A DNA stretch of 64,000 nt, taken from assembly GCF_014643375.1 (NCBI RefSeq), contig NZ_BMJJ01000002.1:372345-436344 (forward strand). Direction: 5' to 3'. The number at the start of each line of letters is the position of its first letter. Positions within the stretch are counted from its first letter, which is position 1. The translations under genes were made by a program, and so were the position numbers. Of the stretch, positions 18,058-26,549 are shown one piece after another. The notes below the pieces were generated by a model, which was not told the DNA's origin, ran no database searches, and saw nothing but the letters and a program-made list of their open reading frames with translations. Source of the stretch: Aureimonas glaciei. GTDB lineage: Bacteria > Pseudomonadota > Alphaproteobacteria > Rhizobiales > Rhizobiaceae.

Positions 18058-18660
18058 TCAGTGTGGGCGCGGCCGCCTCGGCGCGTCGAAGGCGAGGACC
18101 TCGAACCGGCCGTGTCGTTCGTGGAAGACTTCCGCCATGCGGCTGCCGAAGAAGTGCCGCGCCGCGTGCTGGGCGCGTGCCGGCTTCTGCGCCGCGTCGG
18201 CAAAATCCATGAGATGATGCACGATCACGATGCGCCCGCGCGTCACCTCGGCCAGACGCGCCATCATCAGGCCGGCATCGCGTTGGGCAAGGTAGTAGAG
18301 AATTTCCGAAACGACGACGAGATCGAAGCGGCCTCTCGGCATATCCTGGGGCAGCACCGCCTGAAGCGTCTCGACGCGCGGGAGATGGGCCGTGCGCCGT
18401 GCGGCTTCGGCGATGACCGTCGGGGACGAATCCAGCGCCAGCAGGCTGAGGCTCAGCGGCGCCAGCGCCAGCGTGGTCTCGCCGTTGGCGCAGGCCAGTT
18501 CCAGCGTCCTGCCGCGGACGCGGTCGCCACAGGCGCGCAGCAGCGCGCGCCGCTTGAACGCCTCGAACGGCGAGGCGCCGTAATTCCACGGGTCGACATC
18601 GCCGCGGAACATGGCCTCGAAGCCCTCGGGGTCGATCGCCTTCACGGCAGGGGCGACCAA
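18058..18660 (-). CDS. Class I SAM-dependent methyltransferase, NodS-like
   Basis: A 200-residue methyltransferase resembling NodS, which N-methylates the deacetylated glucosamine of rhizobial Nod factors. The FRGDVDPWNYGASPFE segment near residues 18-33 and FDLVVVSEILYYL are typical of that family. Motif I reads LELACANGETT instead of the usual E-x-G-x-G-x-G. It overlaps the PIG-L deacetylase gene by 19 bp and is the last gene of a four-gene operon. Methylation of a product exposed by the deacetylase is the inferred role. It could also act on a lipid or amine unrelated to sugars. Confidence 0.82.
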   Translation of the reverse strand: MVAPAVKAIDPEGFEAMFRGDVDPWNYGASPFEAFKRRALLRACGDRVRGRTLELACANGETTLALAPLSLSLLALDSSPTVIAEAARRTAHLPRVETLQAVLPQDMPRGRFDLVVVSEILYYLAQRDAGLMMARLAEVTRGRIVIVHHLMDFADAAQKPARAQHAARHFFGSRMAEVFHERHGRFEVLAFDAPRRPRPH

Positions 18661-19364
18661 TAGATCTCCGAAGGTCCCGTCAGGCGCTCGATCGTCGATG
18701 TCGTCAGGCGGAAGGCGGTGGGATCGTCGGCGATCAGGGCTGTCGTTTGCGAGATGTGCGCCTCCGTCGCGGCGCGCTTGGCCACCACTGCCGACCGAAC
18801 ATCGAAGCTGACCTGCACCGCCTCTCCGACGCGCGGATGGTCCCCGTCGGCTCCGAGCTCATCCAGCCATATGGCGTATTCGAGGCGTCTGGGATGACGG
18901 TCGGCCTGGCGAAGCGCCCGGTCGACCAGCAGCCAGGAGTCGCGGTGGTCGCAATGCGGATCGCGGCGCCAGGGCAGGAGGACGAGGTCGGGATCGAAGT
19001 CGGCGAGGAGGTCCACGATGCGGGTTCGCGCGGCGACCTCGGCCTCGCTGCCCGAGGACGGCATGGCGGCATCGGGCAGACGCAGGAAGGTGCGACCCGC
19101 ATCGTGCACCCCGAGCCGCGACAGCGCGTCCGACGCCTCGATCTCGCGCTGGGCGCGGAGAGCCGATCGCGTCCAACTGGCCGAGCCGGGATGCGACGCG
19201 CCTCCGTCGGTGACGAAGAGAAAGTGGAACTGCCGTCCGAGGCAGGCGAGCGACGCCACGAGCCCGCCACAGCCGAGCGACTCGTCGTCGGGATGAGGGG
19301 CGACGACGAGGATGCGCTCGGCCGTCACCGATTTCGGGTGGAGGGAGAGGGAAGGAGGAGTCAT
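18642..19364 (-). CDS. PIG-L family N-deacetylase
   Basis: Zinc-dependent LmbE/PIG-L deacetylase of 240 residues. Metal and catalytic residues are in VVAPHPDDESLGCGG (AHPDDE-type motif near residue 21) and the downstream HCDH at DPHCDHRDSW. Members remove acetyl groups from GlcNAc-containing lipids or thiols (mycothiol and bacillithiol synthesis, GPI anchors). The ATG at 19362-19364 overlaps the stop of the acyl-CoA-dehydrogenase-like gene (ATGA). Located between that gene and a NodS-like methyltransferase, it likely deacetylates an amino-sugar built by the upstream glycosyltransferase. Confidence 0.88.
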   Translation of the reverse strand: MTPPSLSLHPKSVTAERILVVAPHPDDESLGCGGLVASLACLGRQFHFLFVTDGGASHPGSASWTRSALRAQREIEASDALSRLGVHDAGRTFLRLPDAAMPSSGSEAEVAARTRIVDLLADFDPDLVLLPWRRDPHCDHRDSWLLVDRALRQADRHPRRLEYAIWLDELGADGDHPRVGEAVQVSFDVRSAVVAKRAATEAHISQTTALIADDPTAFRLTTSTIERLTGPSEIYWSPLP

Positions 19365-20443
19365 GCGTTCATTCCAGGCGCCCAGCGCCCCGCCGAGATG
19401 GCCTCGCCAAGGGCGGCGAGGGCTCCGTCGGGATTGGGCTGGCGAAGGTAGGTTCTGAGGTCGCGGACGAGCCTCTCCAAGGGGTGAGGGGCGATGAAGC
19501 CACCGGCGCCGACGCTGCGTTCGGCCAGTTCGAGCACGGCGAGCGCCTCGGTCTCGACCACGGTGCGAAAGGCATTGGAGGTGGAGACGAGACGCTCGCT
19601 CGACGTCGGCGTCTTCGCCTCGGCGGCCTCGCGCCAGGCGGTGGCGGCGCGGTCGAGCCAGGCATAACCGGTCTCGACCGCGATCCCCATCCGCGCGATG
19701 CGCTGGCGCTGATAAGGGTCGCCGTCGCGGCGGATGCGCGCCAGATGCTCGACGGCGACGTCGAAGACCGCATGCATGCCCCCGAGTTGCACCGCGGCAA
19801 AGCGGATCGCGCCGCCGGAGAACCAGGGCTGGGCGATGTAGTCGTCGGGCCGGCCCAGCGCCCATTCAAAAAGCGCCGTCCGGCCGGTGAAGTCGACGAT
19901 GTGGCTACCCGAAGCGTGCATGCCCATGGGTTTCCACCAGCTACGATCGATCTCGAGGTCCTCCAGCGGCACGACCAGCATCTGCCGTCCGGTGGTGGTG
20001 GCGATCGTGACGATGGCGTGGCTCAGGCCATCGACGCCGGAGCTGAAATTCTTCGCGCCGATCAGTTGGCCGTCCTCCAGCCGCAGCGGATTGCCGGGCA
20101 TGTCGGTGTTCCAGACGCCGAACACCCCGCCCTTCGCCGCCACGGCCCGCGCCGCCTTGCGCTGCGCCGGGGTGCCGCAGGTGTCGATGAGCAGCATGGC
20201 GTTGCAGTGCCCCTCGAAAATGCGGCCGGTCGACAGGCAGCCGCGACCGACGGCCGCCAGCAGCAGCAGCAGCGTGCCGATGTCCGAGACCGCGACCGGC
20301 GGGGCGGCGATGTGGCCGCCGGCGCGAAGGATATCGAAGCTCTTGGCTGGAAACTCGCCCGACCGATCGCTGTCTGCCGCCTGCGCGGCCAGACGTTGCG
20401 TCAGCCCGGAAAAGACCGGCGCATCCAGGCGTTCATGCTGCAC
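19361..20443 (-). CDS. Acyl-CoA dehydrogenase-like flavoprotein
   Basis: A 360-residue protein with the acyl-CoA dehydrogenase fold: an N-terminal helical part, a middle beta domain (GGVFGVWNTDMPGNPLRL; GAKNFSSGVDGLSHAIV) and a C-terminal four-helix bundle. The ending HPLERLVRDLRTYLRQPNP differs from beta-oxidation enzymes and is closer to the flavin oxygenase branch. I chose the GTG at 20441-20443, with AGGAG seven bases upstream, because the upstream open frame is antisense-like low-complexity sequence inside the glycosyltransferase gene. It overlaps the glycosyltransferase by 11 bp. Substrate unknown; possibly it oxidises an acyl group carried by the product of this operon. Confidence 0.75.
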   Translation of the reverse strand: MQHERLDAPVFSGLTQRLAAQAADSDRSGEFPAKSFDILRAGGHIAAPPVAVSDIGTLLLLLAAVGRGCLSTGRIFEGHCNAMLLIDTCGTPAQRKAARAVAAKGGVFGVWNTDMPGNPLRLEDGQLIGAKNFSSGVDGLSHAIVTIATTTGRQMLVVPLEDLEIDRSWWKPMGMHASGSHIVDFTGRTALFEWALGRPDDYIAQPWFSGGAIRFAAVQLGGMHAVFDVAVEHLARIRRDGDPYQRQRIARMGIAVETGYAWLDRAATAWREAAEAKTPTSSERLVSTSNAFRTVVETEALAVLELAERSVGAGGFIAPHPLERLVRDLRTYLRQPNPDGALAALGEAISAGRWAPGMNA

Positions 20444-21518
20444 GGGCGATCTCCTCGATCTGCGCCAGGAGACGTTCGGCTTCCGCGAAGGCCAGGTCGA
20501 TGGGGACGGTCGACGGCGCGTCGGGTTCTTCGCCGGCCAGGAGTTCGACGAGCTGTGCGGCGGAAAGGGCGAGGCCGTCTTCATCGAAGAAGGCGCTGGG
20601 ATCGAGGGCGAGATCGCGCGCCACGGCGGCGCGCTCAGTGGGGGAGGCGTCGCCGAGCTGCCGCAGACGGCGACGACGTTGCAGCCTTGCCAGAACGCGT
20701 TGCGGATCTTCGACGAGGAGAGGCGCCCCCGTCGCCTCTTCACGCATCCACTCTCTCAGGCAATCGGCCATGCCGCCGGATGCCCGGCCGACGAGGCGGG
20801 CCGACACCTCGGTCTCGACATCCAGCGGATGCCGGATCCGGTAGCCCGCAGCGGCGACGCGCGTGACGAAGGCGAGATCCTCGCGCCGCGGCAGCGCGGG
20901 CAGGCCGCCGACCGCGGCGTAAACGTCGGCACGAACGGCAAGGCTCGCACCGGTATGGTCGCTATGACGTGGCCAAGGATCGTGGGCGATGGGATCCACC
21001 ACGGCGGCCAGCTGGTTGATCAGGTCGGCATAGCGCAGATGCTGGACGGCTCGCCGGCGGAAGCCCGGCCCAAGCTGCGCTTCCTCGGCGGGATCGCCGC
21101 GAATGTGGCCGCCGACGAGGTCAACCTCCTGGAGATGGCGCAGATTGGCTTCGACCCAGTCTGACCTCGGCACGGCGTCGGCGTCGGTGGTCAGGATCGC
21201 GGTCCCGTCCGCTCCGGCGCGGGATTGGGCGGCCATATCCATCGCCAGGCGGCGTGCCGTGCCGACATGGGCGTCACCGCCGGCAAAGTGGATGTCGATC
21301 AGCTCGACCGACAGGCGCGGCTCCAGCCGCGTCGCCTCGATGACCGCGGTGCGAGAGCCGTCGTCGCAATTGTTGAGGACGATGACCACCTCGAGCGGAA
21401 GGCCCGAATGGGCGTGCCAGGTCTGATTGGCGAGGGCCGCCAGCAGGAGCGGCAGACGCTTTTCCTCGTTGCGGGCGGGGATCGCCACGATCGGCCAGTG
21501 GCCCGCCGTCCGTCTCAT
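20433..21518 (-). CDS. Family 2 glycosyltransferase
   Basis: A 361-residue cytoplasmic GT2-type transferase. N-terminal IVAIPARNEEKRLPLLLAAL is the nucleotide-sugar entry motif; TTDADAVPRSDWV supplies the D-x-D metal site, and HTGASLAVRADVYAAVGGLP plus REDLAFVTRV are the acceptor/catalytic segments. No membrane helices are obvious. The start is ATG 21516-21518 with GAGGAG nine bases upstream. It is the first gene of the overlapping operon with the acyl-CoA-dehydrogenase-like, PIG-L and NodS-like genes; the acceptor is unknown. Confidence 0.85.
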   Translation of the reverse strand: MRRTAGHWPIVAIPARNEEKRLPLLLAALANQTWHAHSGLPLEVVIVLNNCDDGSRTAVIEATRLEPRLSVELIDIHFAGGDAHVGTARRLAMDMAAQSRAGADGTAILTTDADAVPRSDWVEANLRHLQEVDLVGGHIRGDPAEEAQLGPGFRRRAVQHLRYADLINQLAAVVDPIAHDPWPRHSDHTGASLAVRADVYAAVGGLPALPRREDLAFVTRVAAAGYRIRHPLDVETEVSARLVGRASGGMADCLREWMREEATGAPLLVEDPQRVLARLQRRRRLRQLGDASPTERAAVARDLALDPSAFFDEDGLALSAAQLVELLAGEEPDAPSTVPIDLAFAEAERLLAQIEEIARAA

Positions 21519-21699
21519 AATGCTGCTGCTCCTCGATGCGACAGAGATATGAACTGGCGAATCGGAGATATGTTCGCTTTTCTGTAGCCGGCTCTGAGTC
21601 TTTGCCCGGCGAGGGCGCGAGGAGGCGGCCAAGCCGGGCCACCGGAACGTCCCGGTTATCGACGAGGCCGTCGAGACGCCGGCTCTCGGCATTTCGGAA

Positions 21700-22440
21700 C
21701 TAGCTGAACTCCTCCGCGATGATCGCGGGACTGGCGCCGGCGCCGCGCAGGGCGAAGATCGTCAGGGTGCGGGCAAAGGCGGAACGGTCCCCCTGCTCTT
21801 CCTGGCCGCCCAGCGCCTCACGGGACAGCGGCGCGTTCAGCACCGCGAGCAGCGCCGCGGTGCTGAGCTCGGGCGACAGGAGGGCATCCATGTCGCCCTC
21901 CGCAATCGCGGCGGCCAGCGTCTCCCCAAAAAGCGCCTCGTAGCGCTCACGCGCCCGGACGAGGGCTGCCAGGGTCGCGCGGTCCTCCTCGTCGATGCGT
22001 TTGCCCAAATGAATGGCGACGCCCTCGAGGATCGCGAGCTGGAAATCCCGCCGCGTCAGCATCGCCTCGACATGCGCCATGGCCATTCGGGCGAGCCGCG
22101 TCACCGCGCGGTCGCGCGCCGCGGCATGCGGCTCTACGGCCGCCATGTCGATCTCGATGCCGCGTCGGCAGACGTCGAAGAACAGGTCGTTCTTCGAGCG
22201 GTAGTGATGGTAGACGAGCCCCTTGGTGGCGCCGAGGCGGCGGGCGACATCCTCGATCGAGGTCGCGGCAAAACCCTTATCCATGAAGGCGGCGGCGGCG
22301 GCCTGCAGCAGCCTGTCGCGCGACATCTGCCCTTCCGGCGTGACCTGCTCCAGCCGCCCGGCGGTGAACGCAGCCCGCCGTACCGGAGGCAGGCGCTCCC
22401 CAGAGCCTGACCCTTCGGCGGACGCGCCCTTCTGGTCCAT
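21700..22440 (-). CDS. TetR-family transcriptional regulator
   Basis: A 246-residue TetR/AcrR regulator. After an unusually long, polar 38-residue leader the helix-turn-helix spans about residues 40-85 (LLQAAAAAFMDKGFAATSIEDVARRLGATKGLVYHHYRSK is read across it in pieces: FAATSIEDVA and KGLVYHHYRSK). The C-terminal ligand domain is not assignable. The start ATG 22438-22440 is 106 bp from the divergent SDR gene, so control of that SDR/MaoC pair, with an acyl-CoA or lipid ligand, is the best guess. A later start near residue 39 is possible. The 181 bp between this gene and the glycosyltransferase start show nothing further. Confidence 0.85.
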   Translation of the reverse strand: MDQKGASAEGSGSGERLPPVRRAAFTAGRLEQVTPEGQMSRDRLLQAAAAAFMDKGFAATSIEDVARRLGATKGLVYHHYRSKNDLFFDVCRRGIEIDMAAVEPHAAARDRAVTRLARMAMAHVEAMLTRRDFQLAILEGVAIHLGKRIDEEDRATLAALVRARERYEALFGETLAAAIAEGDMDALLSPELSTAALLAVLNAPLSREALGGQEEQGDRSAFARTLTIFALRGAGASPAIIAEEFS

Positions 22441-22546
22441 GGCGGATGCTCCCCTGCCGCGTCGCTCGCTGGCCAAGAGTGGACCGCCCGGACGCGATGA
22501 TGTCAAATCCGCCGCGACCGGCCGGAGCGGCCAGCGGGAGGATACA

Positions 22547-23365
22547 ATGGGAATTCTGGACAGGCTGTTCTCGGTCGAGGGCAAGACGGCGCTCGTCACC
22601 GGCGGCGGCACCGGCATCGGCCGGATGATCGCGACCGGGCTTGCCGCCGGCGGGGCGCGCGTGCTGATCGCCTCGCGCAAGGCCGAAGCTTGCCTCGCCG
22701 CGGCGGAGGCGATCAATGCCGAGGGGCACAAGGGGCGCGTCGAGGGCTTTGGCGGCGACGTCGCCACCGAGGCTGGGGTAATGGCGCTGGCCGCGGCCCT
22801 CGGCGAGCGGACCGACCGGCTCGACATCCTCGTCAACAATGCCGGCGTCTCCTGGGGCGCGCCGCTGGGCACGTTTCCGCACCAGGCCTTCGCCCGCGTC
22901 ATGGACGTCAACGTCGCCGGCCTGTTCACGCTGACGCAGCAGCTCCTGCCGCTGATGGAGCGGCACGCCTCGATCGACGACCCGGCCCGCGTGGTCAATC
23001 TCGGCTCGGTGATGGGCGCCGCGCCGCTCGGCGGGGGCGCCTATTCCTACGCCGCCTCCAAGGCCGCCGTGCACCATCTGACGAAGATCCTCGCCAAGGA
23101 ACTGGCCGGCCGCCATGTCACGGTGAACGCGCTGGCGCCCGGGCCTTTCGCCTCGAAGATGACGGCGTTTGCCACCGGCACCGAGGCGAAGGCGGCGGCC
23201 GTCGGGCGCGGCGTGCCGCTCGGGCGGATCGGCCGGGCCGACGACATCGCCGGCGCGACGCTGTTTCTTTGCAGCCGGGCCGGGGCGTATACGACGGGAG
23301 CGATTCTGCCGGTCGACGGCGGTATCGGGGTCGAGACCGGCCATGAACTGTTCGAGGAGGGATAA
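22547..23365 (+). CDS. SDR family oxidoreductase (RhlG/3-ketoacyl reductase-like)
   Basis: Classical SDR of 272 residues. TGGGTGIGR (near residue 18) binds NADP(H), NNAGVSWG is the second motif, and YSYAASKAA gives catalytic Tyr and Lys after Ser in NLGSVMG. The GILDRLFSVEGKTALVTGG N-terminus resembles RhlG-type beta-ketoacyl reductases. Start ATG 22547 has GGGAGGA upstream; longer frames were rejected. Two bases separate its stop from the MaoC gene start, so the pair probably reduces and dehydrates or hydrates an acyl thioester. Confidence 0.88.
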   Translation: MGILDRLFSVEGKTALVTGGGTGIGRMIATGLAAGGARVLIASRKAEACLAAAEAINAEGHKGRVEGFGGDVATEAGVMALAAALGERTDRLDILVNNAGVSWGAPLGTFPHQAFARVMDVNVAGLFTLTQQLLPLMERHASIDDPARVVNLGSVMGAAPLGGGAYSYAASKAAVHHLTKILAKELAGRHVTVNALAPGPFASKMTAFATGTEAKAAAVGRGVPLGRIGRADDIAGATLFLCSRAGAYTTGAILPVDGGIGVETGHELFEEG

Positions 23366-23367
23366 GA

Positions 23368-23880
23368 TTGTCCGATGCCACGAGGCGCGCCGAAGAGGCG
23401 GCGCTGCAGAGCAAGCTCATACCGCTCGCCGACTATCGCACGCTTCTCGGCGGCGAAGAGCGGCTGTCGGACTGGCTGACGGTCGACCAGGCGATGATCG
23501 ACCTCTTCGCCGAGGCGACGATCGATCACCAGTTCATCCATGTCGATCCGGTCCGCGCCAAGGCCGAGGCGCCCTTCGGCGGGACGATCGCGCACGGCTT
23601 TCTCACCTTGTCGCTGCTGTCGCGCCTCGCCTTCGATGCGCTGCCCGGGGTCGAGCACACGCGGATGGGCATCAACTACGGTTTCGACAAGGTACGCTTC
23701 CTCAACCCGGTGAAATCGGGCGCCCGCGTGCGCGGCCGGTTCAAGCTGGTGGATCTGACCGAGCGGGCGGTGTCCCTGCAATCGGCCTGGGACGCGGCGA
23801 TCGAGATCGAGGGCGCGGTCAAGCCGGCGCTGACGGCGCACTGGATCACCCTCGCCGTTCTCAGCCCGCCGCAGGACTGA
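23368..23880 (+). CDS. MaoC-family (R)-hydratase/dehydratase
   Basis: Hot-dog-fold protein of 170 residues. The hydratase motif is visible as DHQFIHVDPVRAKAEAPFGG followed by TIAHGFLTLSLL, with the catalytic Asp and His. The start is a TTG at 23368 preceded by GAGGAGGGA; no ATG fits as well. It likely interconverts an enoyl-CoA and an (R)-3-hydroxyacyl-CoA alongside the SDR. Coupled to the SDR gene and presumably under the divergent TetR regulator. Confidence 0.9.
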   Translation: MSDATRRAEEAALQSKLIPLADYRTLLGGEERLSDWLTVDQAMIDLFAEATIDHQFIHVDPVRAKAEAPFGGTIAHGFLTLSLLSRLAFDALPGVEHTRMGINYGFDKVRFLNPVKSGARVRGRFKLVDLTERAVSLQSAWDAAIEIEGAVKPALTAHWITLAVLSPPQD

Positions 23881-23950
23881 CGCCGGACAGGAGTTTCAAC
23901 GCGGGGAAGGGGAGAGCGTCGCCCGACGGGACCGCCCTCTCGCGGCGATG

Positions 23951-24787
23951 TCAGTGCGCGGAGACGCTCACCGCGTCGATCGTCGGCACGTACCAGTCTG
24001 GCGGCTCGACCGGCTCGATGAAGACCTTCATCTCGCCGGGCTCGACCGGGCCGATGAAATTGGCGAAGGCGACCTCGGCGGCATCGCGGCCGACGCCGAT
24101 CCGCACCAGGCCCTCGATCGCCGCCTGGCGGGTCGGATCGAAGAGATACCAGCGGCCGCCGAGATAGGCCTCGAACACGGCGTGGAAATCCGGCGGCCGC
24201 AGGCGCCAGGCATAGACGCTGACATAGCGGGCCGGAATGCCGAGCGCCCGGCAGAGCGCGATGCCGAGATGGGCGAAATCGCGGCAGACGCCGGCGCGGT
24301 CGACCAGCGTATCGAGCGTCGACGTGTGCAGGTCGCTCGATCCGGAGATGTAGCCGAGCTGACCGTAGATCCAGTTGCAGATGCCGGTGACCCGGTCGTG
24401 CCCGCGGCCCATGGCGCCGAACTCGATGGTGGCGAGGTGCGCCAGCCGGTCCGCCTCGCAGTAGCGGCTGGGGATGAGATAGGGCAGCACGCGCGGCGGC
24501 AGCACCGCCGCATCGGTCTCGGCGATGCCGGTGGCGTCGAGGCGCAGCGGATGGTGGTCGACGATCGCCTCGTAGCGAAGCGTGACCGGACCCGGCCCGG
24601 TTTCGAAGCGCAGGCAGCGATTGCCGGTCTCGGGCATGACATAGGTCTCGATCGTCTGCGGCGGATCAATCTCCAGCCGTTCCTCGATCACCATCTGGCT
24701 TTCGTTGCCGACCGCCTGCACGTTGAAGAAGAACAGCGCACGGTCGTAGGCTTCGTAGGAAAGGGTGCAGCCGAGCTTGAATTTCAT
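23951..24787 (-). CDS. Transglutaminase-like cysteine protease family protein
   Basis: A 278-residue protein with an N-terminal beta-sandwich (about 1-125) and a transglutaminase-like domain. The triad is intact: Cys in GVCRDFAHL, His in DFHAVFEAY and Asp in LFDPTR. No signal peptide is evident, so it is probably cytoplasmic. Family members act as peptidases or amide-bond enzymes of uncertain substrate. The start ATG 24785-24787 is chosen because homologous sequence begins with MKFKLGCTLSYE. It stands alone, convergent with the MaoC gene. Confidence 0.88.
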   Translation of the reverse strand: MKFKLGCTLSYEAYDRALFFFNVQAVGNESQMVIEERLEIDPPQTIETYVMPETGNRCLRFETGPGPVTLRYEAIVDHHPLRLDATGIAETDAAVLPPRVLPYLIPSRYCEADRLAHLATIEFGAMGRGHDRVTGICNWIYGQLGYISGSSDLHTSTLDTLVDRAGVCRDFAHLGIALCRALGIPARYVSVYAWRLRPPDFHAVFEAYLGGRWYLFDPTRQAAIEGLVRIGVGRDAAEVAFANFIGPVEPGEMKVFIEPVEPPDWYVPTIDAVSVSAH

Positions 24788-24964
24788 AAGAGATGTCCGG
24801 CAGGTTCGAGATCGGCGTGGCAACCTCTCCGCTTTACGCGACGGCGACGTTGACGGCCATATGCCGACGCGTGATCCTGCCGAAAGGTGGGCCGAATTCA
24901 CAGAGCGCTTTGCGGGTGCCGACCGAGTTTCGGTTCCGGCCGGCGGGTACTCCCCCGATCGAAT

Positions 24965-24996
24965 GACGATCGCAGACAAAGACGATCGCAGACAAG
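24965..24996 (+). repeat. 16-bp tandem duplication upstream of the phosphatase gene
   Basis: The unit GACGATCGCAGACAAA occurs twice in a row (24965-24980, 24981-24996), with one mismatch at the last base. It lies just before the ribosome site of the HAD phosphatase gene. It looks like a replication-slippage duplication. Confidence 0.85.
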
Positions 24997-25004
24997 GATT
25001 GATC

Positions 25005-25700
25005 ATGACATCTTCCGCCTGGCCGAAAGCCGTTCTCTTCGACCTCGATGGCACGCTGGTCGATTCGGCGCCCGACATCCACGCCTCGCTGAACCAGACG
25101 CTGGAGAGCCTCGGCGAGCCGCCCTTCCTCATCGAGGCGGTCATCGGCATGATCGGCGGCGGCGTGCCGAAGCTGATCGAGCGGGCCTATGTCGCGCTCG
25201 GCAAGGACCTCGATCCGGCGACCCGCGACCGCGTCGTCGAGCGCTTTCTGGCCATCTACAAGCCGCGCGCGACGGAGCTGACGACGCTGAATGCCGGCGC
25301 CAGCGACACCACCCGCAGCCTCGGCGAGGCCGGCGTGCCGATCGGCGTCGTCACCAACAAGCCGGATGCCGAGACGCGCGAGATCCTCGCCCATTTCGGC
25401 CTGCTCGAACTGATGACCGTCGTCGTCGGCGGCGACGCCGGACCGGACAAGAAGCCGGCGCCCGGCCTCCTGCTGCTCGCCTGCGAGAAGCTCGGGCTCG
25501 GCCCGGCCGAGGTCGTCTTCGTCGGCGACAGCGAGAACGACGTCGACGCGGCGAGGGCGGCGGGCATGCCGGTGGTCGCGGTGCGCGGCGGCTATACCGG
25601 CCGCGGCGCCGATGCGCTCGGCGCGGTCGCCGTGATCGACCGCCTGAACGACCTTTCCGATGCGCTGCTGGCGCTGGCGGCGACGGAAGGCCGGGGATGA
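25005..25700 (+). CDS. gph: Phosphoglycolate phosphatase-like HAD hydrolase
   Basis: HAD phosphatase of 231 residues. FDLDGTLVDS (nucleophile Asp near residue 13), the VVTNKPD motif II, the KKPAP lysine and VGDSENDVDAARAAG motif IV are all present, in the pattern of phosphoglycolate phosphatase (Gph), which clears 2-phosphoglycolate from DNA repair. The start ATG 25005 follows AAGGA by seven bases; an upstream ATG at 24963 would place the tandem repeat in the coding region. It overlaps the next HAD gene by four bases. Confidence 0.88.
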   Translation: MTSSAWPKAVLFDLDGTLVDSAPDIHASLNQTLESLGEPPFLIEAVIGMIGGGVPKLIERAYVALGKDLDPATRDRVVERFLAIYKPRATELTTLNAGASDTTRSLGEAGVPIGVVTNKPDAETREILAHFGLLELMTVVVGGDAGPDKKPAPGLLLLACEKLGLGPAEVVFVGDSENDVDAARAAGMPVVAVRGGYTGRGADALGAVAVIDRLNDLSDALLALAATEGRG

Positions 25701-26389
25701 GCGCCTTCATCTTCGACGTCGACGGCACGCTCGCCGAAACCGAGGAAGTGCACCGGGCGGCGTTCAACGCCGCCTTTGCCGAGGCCAGCCTGCCCTGGCA
25801 CTGGGAAAGCGACCGCTACAAGGAACTGCTGCGGGTCTCCGGCGGCAAGGAAAGGATGCGCACCTTCGTCGACGAGGAGGAGATCCTCTCCGAGACGCCG
25901 CTCGACGATCTGATCCCGCGTCTCCACCAGACCAAGACCCGCCACTACGGACAGGCCGTCGCCGAGGGCCAGTTCGTGCTGCGACCGGGCATTCTCGATT
26001 TCGTCGCCGAGGCGCGCGAGCGCGGCATCCGGCTGGCGATCGCCACGACGACGAGCCAGGAAAACGTCGACGCCCTTTTGGCGGCGGCTTTCGGCGGGAG
26101 CGAGGCCTTCGAGGTGATAGCCTGTGGCGACATGGTCGCGGCCAAGAAGCCGGCCCCCGACATCTACCAACTGGCGCTCGAACGGCTCGGCCTGCCTGCC
26201 GCCGCCTGCCTCTCCTTCGAGGATTCCAGCAACGGATTGCGTGCCGCCAAGGCCGCCGGCCTGCGCTGTGTCGTCACGCCGGCCCAGTATACCGTCGACG
26301 AGGATTTCACCGGCGCCGACCTCGTCCTGCCGGACCTGCGCAACGCCGGCCCGGTCTGGGAACTGTTCGCCGCCGGCGCCGCGGCGTGA
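25697..26389 (+). CDS. CbbY-like HAD phosphatase
   Basis: HAD hydrolase of 230 residues, with IFDVDGTLAETEEVHRAAFN at the N-terminus, ATTTSQENV as motif II, and KKPAPDIYQLAL and FEDSSNGLRAAKAAG as motifs III and IV. The cap-domain segment HWESDRYKELLRVSGGKERM is the CbbY type, which dephosphorylates xylulose-1,5-bisphosphate, a Rubisco inhibitor; no Calvin-cycle gene is in the window. Coupled to the gph-like gene through ATGA overlap, so both may act in metabolite repair. Confidence 0.87.
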   Translation: MSAFIFDVDGTLAETEEVHRAAFNAAFAEASLPWHWESDRYKELLRVSGGKERMRTFVDEEEILSETPLDDLIPRLHQTKTRHYGQAVAEGQFVLRPGILDFVAEARERGIRLAIATTTSQENVDALLAAAFGGSEAFEVIACGDMVAAKKPAPDIYQLALERLGLPAAACLSFEDSSNGLRAAKAAGLRCVVTPAQYTVDEDFTGADLVLPDLRNAGPVWELFAAGAAA

Positions 26390-26549
26390 TGCGGCGCGGC
26401 CCGCCGCCTTGTCCCGGCGAGCGGAACGCGAGACTATGCCGAGCATTACGGCCCGGCGGCCCTGGCCGAGTCGGTCACGGTCAGCGCCTGCTGCCCGCAT
26501 GCCGAGGAGCGGATGGGCCTGCCGATACGGCAAACATGGAGGATGAACG

